64,000 bases of DNA from Aquaticitalea lipolytica (GTDB lineage: Bacteria; Bacteroidota; Bacteroidia; Flavobacteriales; Flavobacteriaceae), in assembly GCF_014641635.1 (NCBI RefSeq), contig NZ_BMIC01000002.1, positions 310,001 through 374,000 on the forward strand, in the 5' to 3' direction. This document shows, one piece after another, positions 45,577 to 54,169 of this stretch. A model generated the notes under the pieces. The model saw only the letters and a program-made list of their open reading frames with translations. It did no database searches and was not told the origin of the DNA. The first letter of the stretch is position 1; each line of letters opens with the position of its first letter. The position numbers and the translations under genes are program-made.

Positions 45577-47118
45577 ATGAAAAGAAGTTTATACTTTTTA
45601 TTTACCATTTCAGTTTTAGTGCTTTGGAGCTCTTGTCGAAAAGACTTTGAGTTTTCACCAAGTACTGGAGATCTTCAATTTTCAAAAGACACAGTCTATT
45701 TAGATACAGTATTTACAAATATTGGTTCAAGCACTTATAATCTAAAAGTTTATAACAGAAGTAATTCTGATATTGTTATTCCAACAATTCGATTATCACA
45801 AGGTCAAGCATCAAATTATCGTTTAAATGTAGATGGAATGCCAGGAAAAGAGTTTCAAAATATTGAACTTCTTGCAAAAGATAGCATGTATATTTTTATA
45901 GAAACCACTTTCGATATTCAAACAGTTGTTGCTGCTAATAATCAGTTTTTATATACTGATGCTATTGAGTTTGATAGTGGCTCCAACCTACAAAAAGTTG
46001 AATTAGTAACACTTGTTAAAGATGCTGTTTTTATATATCCAAACAGAGATAGTGAAGGTGTAATAGAGACTTTAACTTTTGATGTTGATGGCGATGGTAA
46101 TGATGACGAAACGTCTATACAAGGTCGATTTTTAACTGATAGCGAACTCACATTTACAAACGAAAAACCTTATGTTATTTATGGCTATGCAGCTGTTGAT
46201 GAAGGCAAAACGTTAAATATTGATGCTGGAGCAAGAGTACATTTTCATGCAAATTCTGGACTATTAATAACCAATAATGCATCATTAAAAGTAAATGGAC
46301 AATTAAGTACAGACCAAGATATATTAGAAAATGAAGTTATTTTTGAAGGTGATAGATTAGAACCTTTATTTGAAGACATTCCTGGGCAATGGGGAACCAT
46401 ATGGTTGTTTAGCGGAAGTATTGAAAATGAAATTCACTTTGCAACTATAAAAAATGCTACAGTTGGTTTGCTTGTTGAAAACAATCAAAATGCTCCAATA
46501 GACAAGCTTACAATTACTAATTCTAAAATATTCAACTCAAGTAATTTCGGAATTTTAGGTAGAGCTACATCAATTACTGCAGAAAATGTAGTATTAAATA
46601 ACGCTGGACAATCTTCGTTTGCTGGTACTTATGGCGGCAAATATAATTTTACACATTGTACTATTGCTAATTATTGGAATAATAGCTTTAGGCAATTTCC
46701 TGCACTTTTACTCAATAATTATATTGTTGATGAGAATGACACCACCTTTACAAACGATTTAGTTGAAGCTAATTTTAGCAACTGCATAATATACGGAAAT
46801 GATAATCCTGAATTGATTTTAGATGAAGAAAGCGGAAGCGCTTTTAATTACTTTTTTAATAGTTGTTTAATAAGGTATCAGGTAAATAATAATCCAATTG
46901 ATTTTACAGATTCATTACATTATACAAATATTATACTAAATCAAGACCCAGACTTTTTAGATGAGTTTAATAATATGCTAATTATTGGTGATGCATCTGC
47001 TGCAAATGGACAGGGAAATGCATCTTTTGCAAGTCAGGTACCTTTAGATATTTTAAACGTAAATAGAACTGCATCTCCAGATTTAGGTGCTTATCAGCAC
47101 ATCACTTTTGAAGATTAA
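45577..47118 (+). CDS. lipoprotein with probable right-handed beta-helix
   Basis: A 513-aa lipoprotein (signal MKRSLYFLFTISVLVLWSSC). Residues 25-150 look like an Ig-like domain that begins LQFSKDTVYLDTVFTNIGSS, a common flavobacterial opening. There follow repeated short strands, such as EKPYVIYGYAAVDEGKTLNI, then ARVHFHANSGLLITNNASL, IHFATIKNATVGLLVENN and SKIFNSSNFGILGRATSI, which match the turn-by-turn spacing of a right-handed beta-helix. A Ca-binding-like segment DVDGDGNDDET lies at about 168-178. No catalytic residues are evident. It is likely displayed on the cell surface. Confidence 0.75.
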   Translation: MKRSLYFLFTISVLVLWSSCRKDFEFSPSTGDLQFSKDTVYLDTVFTNIGSSTYNLKVYNRSNSDIVIPTIRLSQGQASNYRLNVDGMPGKEFQNIELLAKDSMYIFIETTFDIQTVVAANNQFLYTDAIEFDSGSNLQKVELVTLVKDAVFIYPNRDSEGVIETLTFDVDGDGNDDETSIQGRFLTDSELTFTNEKPYVIYGYAAVDEGKTLNIDAGARVHFHANSGLLITNNASLKVNGQLSTDQDILENEVIFEGDRLEPLFEDIPGQWGTIWLFSGSIENEIHFATIKNATVGLLVENNQNAPIDKLTITNSKIFNSSNFGILGRATSITAENVVLNNAGQSSFAGTYGGKYNFTHCTIANYWNNSFRQFPALLLNNYIVDENDTTFTNDLVEANFSNCIIYGNDNPELILDEESGSAFNYFFNSCLIRYQVNNNPIDFTDSLHYTNIILNQDPDFLDEFNNMLIIGDASAANGQGNASFASQVPLDILNVNRTASPDLGAYQHITFED

Positions 47119-47152
47119 AATCATTATATTTATATCATCAAATAAATAATTT

Positions 47153-47530
47153 ATGATTAATCTTATTTTTGAAATTGCCTGTATTTGTGCTGGAATTTTA
47201 CTTGCTATAACTGCTTTAGACCGATTAGATGGTAAAAGCAACTTCTTTAACAATATTGCAGCTAAATTAAAACCATTTAATGCTGTAATTGGTTTTGCAA
47301 CATTAATTATTGGTATAATTTATATTTTAAAAATTGAATGCATCATATTTGGAGTCGTTGGTATTGCTTGTGGCTTACTACTTTTACCTCAACAACTCAC
47401 AAAAATTCCTGGTATTGGAAATTCACTACTTAAAGCTTCTAACTGGTTAATGCCATTTAAAGTAATTGTTGGAGACGCAGCTTTAATACTTGGAGTATTA
47501 GGATTATTTAATATGAATCCTTTTTGCTAA
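47153..47530 (+). CDS. small hypothetical membrane protein with internal repeat
   Basis: A 125-aa protein with about four hydrophobic segments. Two related halves are visible: LKPFNAVIGFATLIIGIIYI (about 43-62) and LMPFKVIVGDAALILGVLGL (about 102-121), which suggests an internal duplication. The end has a Cys (MNPFC). I recognise no family. It follows the beta-helix lipoprotein by 34 bp and its stop codon is directly adjacent to that of the convergent T9SS protein gene. Confidence 0.65.
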   Translation: MINLIFEIACICAGILLAITALDRLDGKSNFFNNIAAKLKPFNAVIGFATLIIGIIYILKIECIIFGVVGIACGLLLLPQQLTKIPGIGNSLLKASNWLMPFKVIVGDAALILGVLGLFNMNPFC

Positions 47531-49255
47531 TTATTCTAAAATAACCTTTTTGCTAAAAGATTTTGTTTTGGTTTTTATATCCAATAAATAAACACCTTTG
47601 GCATAATTGCTCAAATCTATTTGATTAAGATTAGCATCAATATTTAAAGTTTCTATTCTTCTTCCTAAGTAATCATAAACTAACACTTCGGTAGTTTCTA
47701 ATACATCTGAAAAATATATAATCCCTGTCGATGGGTTTGGATAAATTTTTATGTTTCTGTAATCGTCTTCATTTAAAGACAATGTACTGGTTCCTTCAAT
47801 AACTAATAGCGTTTGATTAGGGCTAACATTATTATATATATCCTCTACTCCACTTAGCCATTTTACTTTAACATAGTCTATTGTTGTTGCATTACCAATT
47901 CCGAAAATTTCTGTCCCAGAGTTTTGAGATAAAAAACCTTCGCCACATAATGTATATCTAAACATAGTTTTGTTATTCGCATAAACTTCTATCCAAGAAC
48001 CTATTCCATTTTTATTACTTTGTACACCTTGCAGTTTAACCTTTAACCAATTATTTGTTCCGCCTGTATTTTGCCATAATGAGTGATTATCAGGTGCTTG
48101 ATTAGCAACAATAAAATCTGTATAACCATCATTATCTATGTCGCCAATCGCATTAGAAAAACTAACATAGTTGTCATTTGCAAATCCAGCATTTGCTGGT
48201 ATTGTATAAGTATAATTTGGCTGACACTCATAAAAGGCCGATGTTAATAAACCTATATTTGGATTGTCTATCATACCACTTACATATAAATCTAAATCTA
48301 TATCATTATCTGCATCAAAAAAAATTGCGCCCCAACCAATACTATTAAAAACGGTTCCAGTACTAACTGCTTGATTTGTAAAAGTTCCATTTCCATTGTT
48401 TTTTAATAAAAAATTTCCTTCGGAAGTATTAGTAACATAAATATCAAGCCAACCATCATAATTATAATCATCAATGGTAGTAGACATTGCATTAGCTGTA
48501 ATATTCGTTGCAGATGCTACGCTTACATCTGAAAACGTACCATTTCCATTATTCCGATACAAAATGTTTTTGTTAGGCAATCTATCATTTGATATATATA
48601 TATCTTGATATCCATCTTTATCGTAATCAAAAAAAGATGCACAAAAAGATAAATGACCAACAGAACTTATGCCAGCTGAATTAGAAATATTAGTAAATGT
48701 ACCGTTTCCATTATTACGATATAGTTGATTAGGAATCACATTTGAATCGTCTTTATTACACAGAAAAACATCTAAATAACCATCATTATCAATATCACCA
48801 AATGCTGCACCATAAGTTTTTAATGAACCTGTGTTAGGAAAACCTGCTGAAGCAGTTACATCTACAAAACTAAAACTCCCATTATTTTGATAAAGTTTAT
48901 TGGCTCCATCTACTTTAGTGACAAATAAATCGTTGTCACCATCATTATCATAATCTACCCATAAAACTTGTTTAGAATGACCAGTGATTGTAAGATTAAA
49001 ATTTTGTTCTACAAATGTTCCAGACACATTTTTATAAAACTTAACTGGCCTATCTGCTTTACATGCAGTAGTAATATCGTCCCAACCATCATTATCAAAA
49101 TCAAAAAAGCTAACACCTCCAAGCTTTACATCATAATTCCAAGAATTAAATATCCCAAGCTGTATGGCTTTATCTTCAAAAAAGGATTGAGAAAAAACAT
49201 ACTGAGATACTAATAGTGTTATTAGTAAAATCTTTATGTTTTTTATAGTATTCAT
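47531..49255 (-). CDS. secreted FG-GAP/VCBS repeat protein with ASPIC/UnbV domain and T9SS sorting signal
   Basis: A 574-aa exported protein. After a signal peptide (about 1-22) come seven or so FG-GAP/VCBS repeats with Ca-binding DxDxDGxxD loops, for example FFDFDNDGWDDI, WVDYDNDGDNDLF, FGDIDNDGYLDVF and IDDYNYDGWLDIY, making a beta-propeller. An ASPIC/UnbV (CRTAC1-like) segment follows at about 410-480. The C-terminal 70 residues are a type A T9SS sorting domain: IKIYPNPSTGIIYF, VYDYLGRRIETL and LSNYAKGVYLLDI, ending in KSFSKKVILE. It should be secreted by the gliding-type system and attached to the surface. Its ligand is unknown. Confidence 0.93.
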   Translation of the reverse strand: MNTIKNIKILLITLLVSQYVFSQSFFEDKAIQLGIFNSWNYDVKLGGVSFFDFDNDGWDDITTACKADRPVKFYKNVSGTFVEQNFNLTITGHSKQVLWVDYDNDGDNDLFVTKVDGANKLYQNNGSFSFVDVTASAGFPNTGSLKTYGAAFGDIDNDGYLDVFLCNKDDSNVIPNQLYRNNGNGTFTNISNSAGISSVGHLSFCASFFDYDKDGYQDIYISNDRLPNKNILYRNNGNGTFSDVSVASATNITANAMSTTIDDYNYDGWLDIYVTNTSEGNFLLKNNGNGTFTNQAVSTGTVFNSIGWGAIFFDADNDIDLDLYVSGMIDNPNIGLLTSAFYECQPNYTYTIPANAGFANDNYVSFSNAIGDIDNDGYTDFIVANQAPDNHSLWQNTGGTNNWLKVKLQGVQSNKNGIGSWIEVYANNKTMFRYTLCGEGFLSQNSGTEIFGIGNATTIDYVKVKWLSGVEDIYNNVSPNQTLLVIEGTSTLSLNEDDYRNIKIYPNPSTGIIYFSDVLETTEVLVYDYLGRRIETLNIDANLNQIDLSNYAKGVYLLDIKTKTKSFSKKVILE

Positions 49256-49264
49256 AATATCTGT

Positions 49265-50536
49265 TTAAGAAAACAAAGGTTTCCCTTTCATCATTTCATT
49301 TACCTTTTCTCCTATAGCTTCTAATTTAGCTTCATCTTGATAGTTATTAATAACTTCATCAATTAACCCAACAATAGCATCCATATCAACCTCTTTCAAT
49401 CCTCTTGTAGTTATAGCAGGAGTTCCTACTCTAATTCCAGAAGTAACAAATGGAGATTTATCATCAAAAGGTACCATATTTTTATTTACCGTAATTTCCG
49501 CTTTAACTAAAGCTTGTTCAGCATCTTTACCTGTAATGTTTTTATTTCTTAAATCTATAAGCATCATATGATTATCTGTTCCATCAGAAATAATATGATA
49601 TCCTCGATCTACAAATGCCTTAGCCATAGCATCAGCATTATGCTTTACTTGCAACATATAATGCATAAAATCGTCTGTTAAAGCTTCTCCGAAAGCAATT
49701 GCTTTAGCCGCAATAATATGTTCTAAAGGACCTCCTTGATTTCCAGGAAAAACTCCTGAATCTAGAAGTGACGACATCATTCTTGTCTCACCTTTTGGTG
49801 TTTTTAATCCGAAAGGATTTTCAAAATCTTCACCCATCATAATCATTCCTCCTCTTGGCCCACGCAATGTTTTGTGTGTTGTAGTTGTAACGATATGGCA
49901 ATGCGGAATTGGATCATTTAAAATACCTTTTGCAATTAAACCAGCAGGATGCGAAATATCTGCCATTAAAATAGCTCCAACACTATCAGCTATTTGACGG
50001 AAAGCTTTAAAGTCCATATCACGAGAATATGCAGAAGCACCTGCAATAATTAGCTTTGGCTGTTCTTTTTTTGCTGTACTTTCTAATTGATTGTAATCTA
50101 TACGACCTGTAGCTTTATCAACTCCATAAAATGAAGGATTATATAACTTACCAGAAAAATTAACAGGCGAGCCATGTGTTAAATGTCCTCCATGTGATAA
50201 ATCAAAACCAAGAATTTTATCTCCAGGTTTTAAACACATCGAATATACTGCTGTATTTGCCTGACTTCCAGAATGTGGCTGCACATTAACATAAGATGCA
50301 CCAAATAATGTTTTTGCTCTATCAATTGCAATTTGTTCAACTTCATCAACAACTTCACAACCACCATAATAACGTTTACCAGGATAACCTTCAGCATATT
50401 TGTTAGTTAAAACAGAACCTGCAGCTTCCATAACTTGCTCGCTAACAAAGTTTTCCGATGCAATTAGTTCTAGTCCATGTAGTTGTCTTTCTTTTTCAGC
50501 TTCAATTAATTCAAAAATTTGTTGGTCGCGTTGCAT
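49265..50536 (-). CDS. glyA: serine hydroxymethyltransferase
   Basis: A 423-aa PLP enzyme that interconverts serine and glycine and loads tetrahydrofolate with one-carbon units. Motifs: [17 protein letters not shown] (25-41), [17 protein letters not shown] (45-61), [10 protein letters not shown] (85-94), and the Schiff-base Lys222 in [14 protein letters not shown]. The Asp in ADISHPAG binds the ring nitrogen. It is divergent from fahA, and is followed by the T9SS protein gene with a 9-bp gap. A TATTTTTG -7 box is at 50616-50609. Confidence 0.98.
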   Translation of the reverse strand: MQRDQQIFELIEAEKERQLHGLELIASENFVSEQVMEAAGSVLTNKYAEGYPGKRYYGGCEVVDEVEQIAIDRAKTLFGASYVNVQPHSGSQANTAVYSMCLKPGDKILGFDLSHGGHLTHGSPVNFSGKLYNPSFYGVDKATGRIDYNQLESTAKKEQPKLIIAGASAYSRDMDFKAFRQIADSVGAILMADISHPAGLIAKGILNDPIPHCHIVTTTTHKTLRGPRGGMIMMGEDFENPFGLKTPKGETRMMSSLLDSGVFPGNQGGPLEHIIAAKAIAFGEALTDDFMHYMLQVKHNADAMAKAFVDRGYHIISDGTDNHMMLIDLRNKNITGKDAEQALVKAEITVNKNMVPFDDKSPFVTSGIRVGTPAITTRGLKEVDMDAIVGLIDEVINNYQDEAKLEAIGEKVNEMMKGKPLFS

Positions 50537-50608
50537 ATAAATTTATTTAGTATATTTCTGTAAATCCCTAAAAATTGGGATGAATTGATTTTTAAGTTAA
50601 AAATTTAT

Positions 50609-50616
50609 CAAAAATA
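50609..50616 (-). promoter_or_regulatory. -7 promoter element for glyA
   Basis: TATTTTTG on the minus strand matches TAnnTTTG, about 72 bp before the glyA start, leaving a leader of roughly 65 nt. Confidence 0.5.
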
Positions 50617-50648
50617 ACAAATACATTAGTTAAATTGACCAAAAAACA

Positions 50649-50656
50649 TATATTTG
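50649..50656 (+). promoter_or_regulatory. -7 promoter element for fahA
   Basis: TATATTTG matches TAnnTTTG. Because the transcript would start near 50662, the in-frame TTG at 50635 cannot be the start codon, which fixes the start at the ATG 50695. Confidence 0.6.
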
Positions 50657-50694
50657 ATATAGAATTTAATAAACAACTAATTAACAATACAACT

Positions 50695-51987
50695 ATGCCA
50701 TTATCAGCAAATAATCCAGATAGAACTTCGTGGTTACACGTTGGAAAAAATTCGGATTTCCCAATACAAAATATTCCATTTGGTGTCTTTTTAACTCGAG
50801 ATGACATTATTACTATAGGAACTAGAATTGGTGATACTGCAATTGATCTTGGTGCTTTGCATCAATTGGGTTATTTTGATGGAATTCCTTTAACAGAAGA
50901 TATATTTCTTCAGGATACTTTAAATGATTTTATTGCAGATGGTAGAAAAACCTGGAGAGCTGTTAGAAATAGAATTGCTCAAATTTTTGATAGTAACAAT
51001 ACAGCTTTAAAAAACAACATTAAACATAAAGAAAGAGTTTGTTTTAGATTAGATGAAATTGAAATGCAATTACCAGTACAAATTGGTGATTACACAGATT
51101 TTTATTCAAGTATAGAGCATGCAACTAATGTAGGTACTATGTTTAGAGATCCTGATAATGCTTTATTACCAAATTGGTTACACATTCCAGTTGGTTATCA
51201 TGGACGTAGTAGTTCTATTATTCCATCAGGAATTCCAGTACACAGACCTCAAGGACAAACATTACCAAATGGTGCGACAGACCCAGTTTTTGGACCTTCA
51301 AAGTTGATAGATTTTGAATTAGAAATGGCTTTTATAACTACAGATGCTAACGATTTAGGAGAACCTATTCCTGTTTCAGAAGCTGAAGAATACATCTTCG
51401 GATTAGTTTTATTTAATGATTGGTCTGCACGAGATATACAGAAATGGGAATATGTACCATTAGGACCATTTTTAGCTAAAAACTTTGCTTCATCGATGTC
51501 TCCTTGGATTGTTACTCTAGATGCATTAGAACCTTTTAAAGTAGAAAGTCCTAAACCAATAAAACCTGTATTACCTTATTTACAGAGTAAAGGTAAAAAG
51601 AGTTACGATATTAATCTTGAAGTGGCAATTAGACCAAAAGATGCTAAAGAAACTATCGTTAGTAAATCTAACTTTAAATACATGTATTGGAACATGTCTC
51701 AACAATTAGCTCATCATACAGTTAATGGTTGCCCAGTAAACTCTGGAGATATGATGGGAAGCGGAACTATTTCAGGACCAACACCAGATTCATATGGCTC
51801 AATGCTAGAATTAACTTGGAGAGGAGAAAAACCAATTAAAATGAAAGATGGCACAGAGCGAAAGTTTATTAACGATTACGATACAGTAATAATGAGAGGT
51901 CATTGTGAAAAAGACGGAACTCGAATTGGGTTTGGTGAAGTCTCCACACAACTGTTACCAATTTATAATCCGAAAAAGAAAAAATAA
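50695..51987 (+). CDS. fahA: fumarylacetoacetase
   Basis: A 430-aa hydrolase that performs the last step of tyrosine and phenylalanine degradation, splitting fumarylacetoacetate to fumarate and acetoacetate. The N-terminal SH3-like domain has WLHVGKNSDFPIQNIPFGVF, and the catalytic domain has YTDFYSSIEHATNVGTMFR (metal Asp and active His), HIPVGYHGRSSSI, IDFELEMAF with metal-binding Glu residues, and LFNDWSARDIQKWEY. The start at 50695 is chosen because homologues begin MPLSANNP-like and a promoter box lies between the earlier TTG and this ATG. It is divergent from glyA and followed by a terminator. Confidence 0.96.
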   Translation: MPLSANNPDRTSWLHVGKNSDFPIQNIPFGVFLTRDDIITIGTRIGDTAIDLGALHQLGYFDGIPLTEDIFLQDTLNDFIADGRKTWRAVRNRIAQIFDSNNTALKNNIKHKERVCFRLDEIEMQLPVQIGDYTDFYSSIEHATNVGTMFRDPDNALLPNWLHIPVGYHGRSSSIIPSGIPVHRPQGQTLPNGATDPVFGPSKLIDFELEMAFITTDANDLGEPIPVSEAEEYIFGLVLFNDWSARDIQKWEYVPLGPFLAKNFASSMSPWIVTLDALEPFKVESPKPIKPVLPYLQSKGKKSYDINLEVAIRPKDAKETIVSKSNFKYMYWNMSQQLAHHTVNGCPVNSGDMMGSGTISGPTPDSYGSMLELTWRGEKPIKMKDGTERKFINDYDTVIMRGHCEKDGTRIGFGEVSTQLLPIYNPKKKK

Positions 51988-52012
51988 TTAATTGTCTAAT
52001 TATCAAAATATT

Positions 52013-52048
52013 AACCCTCAGCTTTTTAAAATTGAGGGTTATTTTTTT
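52013..52048 (+). terminator. terminator after fahA
   Basis: AACCCTCA / TGAGGGTT (52013-52020, 52033-52040) with a 12-base loop, then A and T7. It lies 25 bp after the stop codon. Confidence 0.85.
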
Positions 52049-52105
52049 GATTTGGCACACTAATTGGATTTTATACTATAATTAAATTTTTAAAAACCAG
52101 AACTT

Positions 52106-53290
52106 ATGAAAAAATTTCTACTCTTTACAGTCCTTCTTTCAGTATTGGTATCCTGTAGTGGAAGAAAACAAATTGAAAAAGCACTGCATTCTGGTAATTA
52201 CAACCAAGCAATACAAGATGCTTTAAAAAAACTAGAAAACAACAAAGACAAAAAGCGTAAACAAGATTATGTTATGTTGTTAGAAGATGCTTACGCAAAA
52301 GCAAATGAGCGCGATTTGCTTAATATTAAGCACCTAAAAAAAGATGGTAATCCAGAGCATTACAAAACTATTTACGATTTGTATTTAAATTTAAATGCTC
52401 GTCAGGAAGCTGTAAAAGCTGTATTGCCTTTACAAATTAATGGTAGAGACATAAAAATTAAGCTAAACGATTATACAGATGCTATAGTTGAATCACGAGA
52501 AAAAGTATCAGACTATATGTACGATAAAGGGTTGGATTTATTAGAATCTGATGATAAATATACTATTAGACAAGCTTATGATGTATTTAAATATATAGAG
52601 CGAATAAACCCTAACTATGAAGACACAAGAAGTCTTTTACAAGAAGCACATGAGCGTGGTACTGAGTTTGTTATTGTTACTATAGAGAATCAGACAAATC
52701 AAATAATTCCACGTCGTTTGGAAGATGATTTATTAAATTTTGATACCTATGGATTAAATCAGTTTTGGATTGTCTATCATGCAAACTCAAACCCACAAAT
52801 AGATTATGATTATGCTATGCAATTGCAACTAAAGCGTATTAATATTTCGCCTGAAGAATTGCACGAAAAGCAATTATTAAGAGAAAAACAAATTGTTGAT
52901 GGATGGAAATATCAGTTGGACGATGCAGGAAATGTGATGAAAGATAGCTTAGGTAACGATATTAAAATCGATAATATAGTAAATGTAAGAGCTCGCTATT
53001 TTGAATTTAACCAGTTTAAATCAACTCAGGTAATTGCAAATGTAGTTTATGTAGATCTAAAAACTAATCAGGTTTTAGATGCTTTTCCAATAGATAGTGA
53101 ATTTGTGTTTGAAAACAGATTTGCAACAGTTAGAGGAGATGAACGCGCTTTAACCAATGAAGATTTAAACATAGTTAGAAATCGTCGAGTTCCATTCCCA
53201 TCCAACGAACAAATGGTGTATGATACAGGCGAAGATTTAAAGATAAAACTCAAAAATATTATAACATCTTATCGAATGCGGAGAGGATAA
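52106..53290 (+). CDS. conserved flavobacterial lipoprotein, helical (TPR-like)
   Basis: A 394-aa lipoprotein; the signal MKKFLLFTVLLSVLVSC gives lipidated Cys17. Residues 22-150 are helical with a TPR-like rhythm (IEKALHSGNYNQAIQDALKK, VMLLEDAYAKANERDL, then IYDLYLNLNARQEAVKAVLP). The C-terminal half has alternating strands (FVIVTIENQTNQIIPRRLED, TQVIANVVYVDLKTN) and a conserved YRMRRG end. Homologues are, as I recall, widespread in Flavobacteriaceae but unnamed. The protein probably faces the periplasm or surface. The promoter looks like TTG-N19-TACTATAA just upstream (52050-52080). Confidence 0.75.
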   Translation: MKKFLLFTVLLSVLVSCSGRKQIEKALHSGNYNQAIQDALKKLENNKDKKRKQDYVMLLEDAYAKANERDLLNIKHLKKDGNPEHYKTIYDLYLNLNARQEAVKAVLPLQINGRDIKIKLNDYTDAIVESREKVSDYMYDKGLDLLESDDKYTIRQAYDVFKYIERINPNYEDTRSLLQEAHERGTEFVIVTIENQTNQIIPRRLEDDLLNFDTYGLNQFWIVYHANSNPQIDYDYAMQLQLKRINISPEELHEKQLLREKQIVDGWKYQLDDAGNVMKDSLGNDIKIDNIVNVRARYFEFNQFKSTQVIANVVYVDLKTNQVLDAFPIDSEFVFENRFATVRGDERALTNEDLNIVRNRRVPFPSNEQMVYDTGEDLKIKLKNIITSYRMRRG

Positions 53291-53373
53291 AAAATAAAAA
53301 CTCGCAAAGTAATTTGTGTGTTAACAACATAAAACTTACTTTTATGAATAACATTTAATAAAAAAACAAAAAC

Positions 53374-53517
53374 ATGGAAGGATATTGCGTAAAATGTAAG
53401 TCAAAAAAAGAGATGAAAGATGCTAAAGAAACTACAATGAAAAATGGTAGAAAAGCTATGAAAGGTAAATGCCCAACTTGTGGAACAGGAATGTTCAGAA
53501 TAATGGGTAAAGCATAA
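53374..53517 (+). CDS. 47-aa zinc-ribbon protein (DUF5679-like)
   Basis: A short gene easily missed: ATG at 53374, TAA at 53515-53517, encoding 47 residues. It has two CxxC pairs, in MEGYCVKCKSKKEM and GKCPTCGTGMFRIMG, 27 residues apart, which form a zinc ribbon of the DUF5679 type. The protein is very basic between them (KNGRKAMKGK), suggesting nucleic-acid binding. It has its own near-consensus promoter (TTG-N20-TACTTTTA around 53312-53343) and its own terminator, which supports its reality. Function is unknown. Confidence 0.88.
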   Translation: MEGYCVKCKSKKEMKDAKETTMKNGRKAMKGKCPTCGTGMFRIMGKA

Positions 53518-53540
53518 GCAATCATTATCTTAAAAAAATT

Positions 53541-53573
53541 AAAAACTCCCAAAACAAATTTGGGAGTTTTTTT
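53541..53573. terminator. bidirectional terminator between the zinc-ribbon gene and ytxJ
   Basis: AAAAACTCCCAAA / TTTGGGAGTTTTT, a perfect 13-bp stem with loop ACAAA and T8 on the right, 24 bp after the stop. Confidence 0.93.
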
Positions 53574-53593
53574 TATTCTAAAATATATCTAAG

Positions 53594-53980
53594 TTAAACA
53601 AACTTACTTAAATCTACCTCATTAATTGCTCCATGACTTGCATGTGTAACCACTACTCCATTTTTAATAATTAACAATTGAGGTGATTCATGTAGTACTT
53701 GAAACTTATAACCAGTTTCGTTAGACACCTCTCTGTAGTTTAACAAATCCAAATAATATAAATCTATATTAGCATCAATATCAAAAGCGTCTACAAACTG
53801 ACTCATAACCATTCTACTAATTCCACAACGTGTAGAGTGCTTAAATATCGTTTGAGTTTTATCTTTCGATTTTTGTTCTATATCACTTAATTGATCTATA
53901 CTAGTTAAAGCAATCCAAGGTAATACCTTCTCTTCTTTTGGCGTTGTATTGCTGTTAAATATCTTGTTTAAAAAACCCAT
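53594..53980 (-). CDS. ytxJ: bacillithiol system redox protein YtxJ
   Basis: A 128-aa monothiol thioredoxin-fold protein (PF11009). The active-site motif FKHSTRCGISRMVMSQF places Cys52 in TRCxIS. ESPQLLIIKNGVVV carries the cis-Pro loop, and the ending is VDLSKFV. In Bacillus and relatives YtxJ (BrxC) is proposed to be a debacillithiolating monothiol bacilliredoxin; many Flavobacteriaceae also make bacillithiol. Single gene with a leader of its own; its position next to clpB may or may not be meaningful. Confidence 0.9.
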   Translation of the reverse strand: MGFLNKIFNSNTTPKEEKVLPWIALTSIDQLSDIEQKSKDKTQTIFKHSTRCGISRMVMSQFVDAFDIDANIDLYYLDLLNYREVSNETGYKFQVLHESPQLLIIKNGVVVTHASHGAINEVDLSKFV

Positions 53981-54062
53981 AATTCGTATTTTATTTATTT
54001 AAGTCGCACAATCATTAAAATCTTACAATAAGACAAAAAGTCACTCTATTGCAGTGATTTAA

Positions 54063-54107
54063 CGACATTTTGTCTTTAAAAATGTATTGGTAAGATAATT
54101 GACTTAA
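54063..54107 (+). promoter_or_regulatory. putative heat-shock regulatory element upstream of clpB
   Basis: CGACATTTTGTCT (54063-54075), then 22 bp, then ATTGACTTAA (54098-54107). Layout, spacing and the 10-mer are the same as upstream of dnaK (8377 to 8333). TTGG at 54087-54090 also aligns with TTGG in the dnaK spacer. A further GACAAAAAGTC dyad lies at 54032-54042, and TCACT/AGTGA arms at 54041-54057. The start codon is 62 bp downstream of the element. Confidence 0.65.
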
Positions 54108-54169
54108 CCTTTATGTAAAGAAAAAGAAATTGATTTCCTCTTACAAGGAAATAACGTAAATAAAATCAT

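Noticed and set aside
50635-50694. TTG start that would lengthen fumarylacetoacetase by 20 residues
   Set aside because: The TTG lies upstream of the TATATTTG promoter box, and homologues start at the ATG at 50695.
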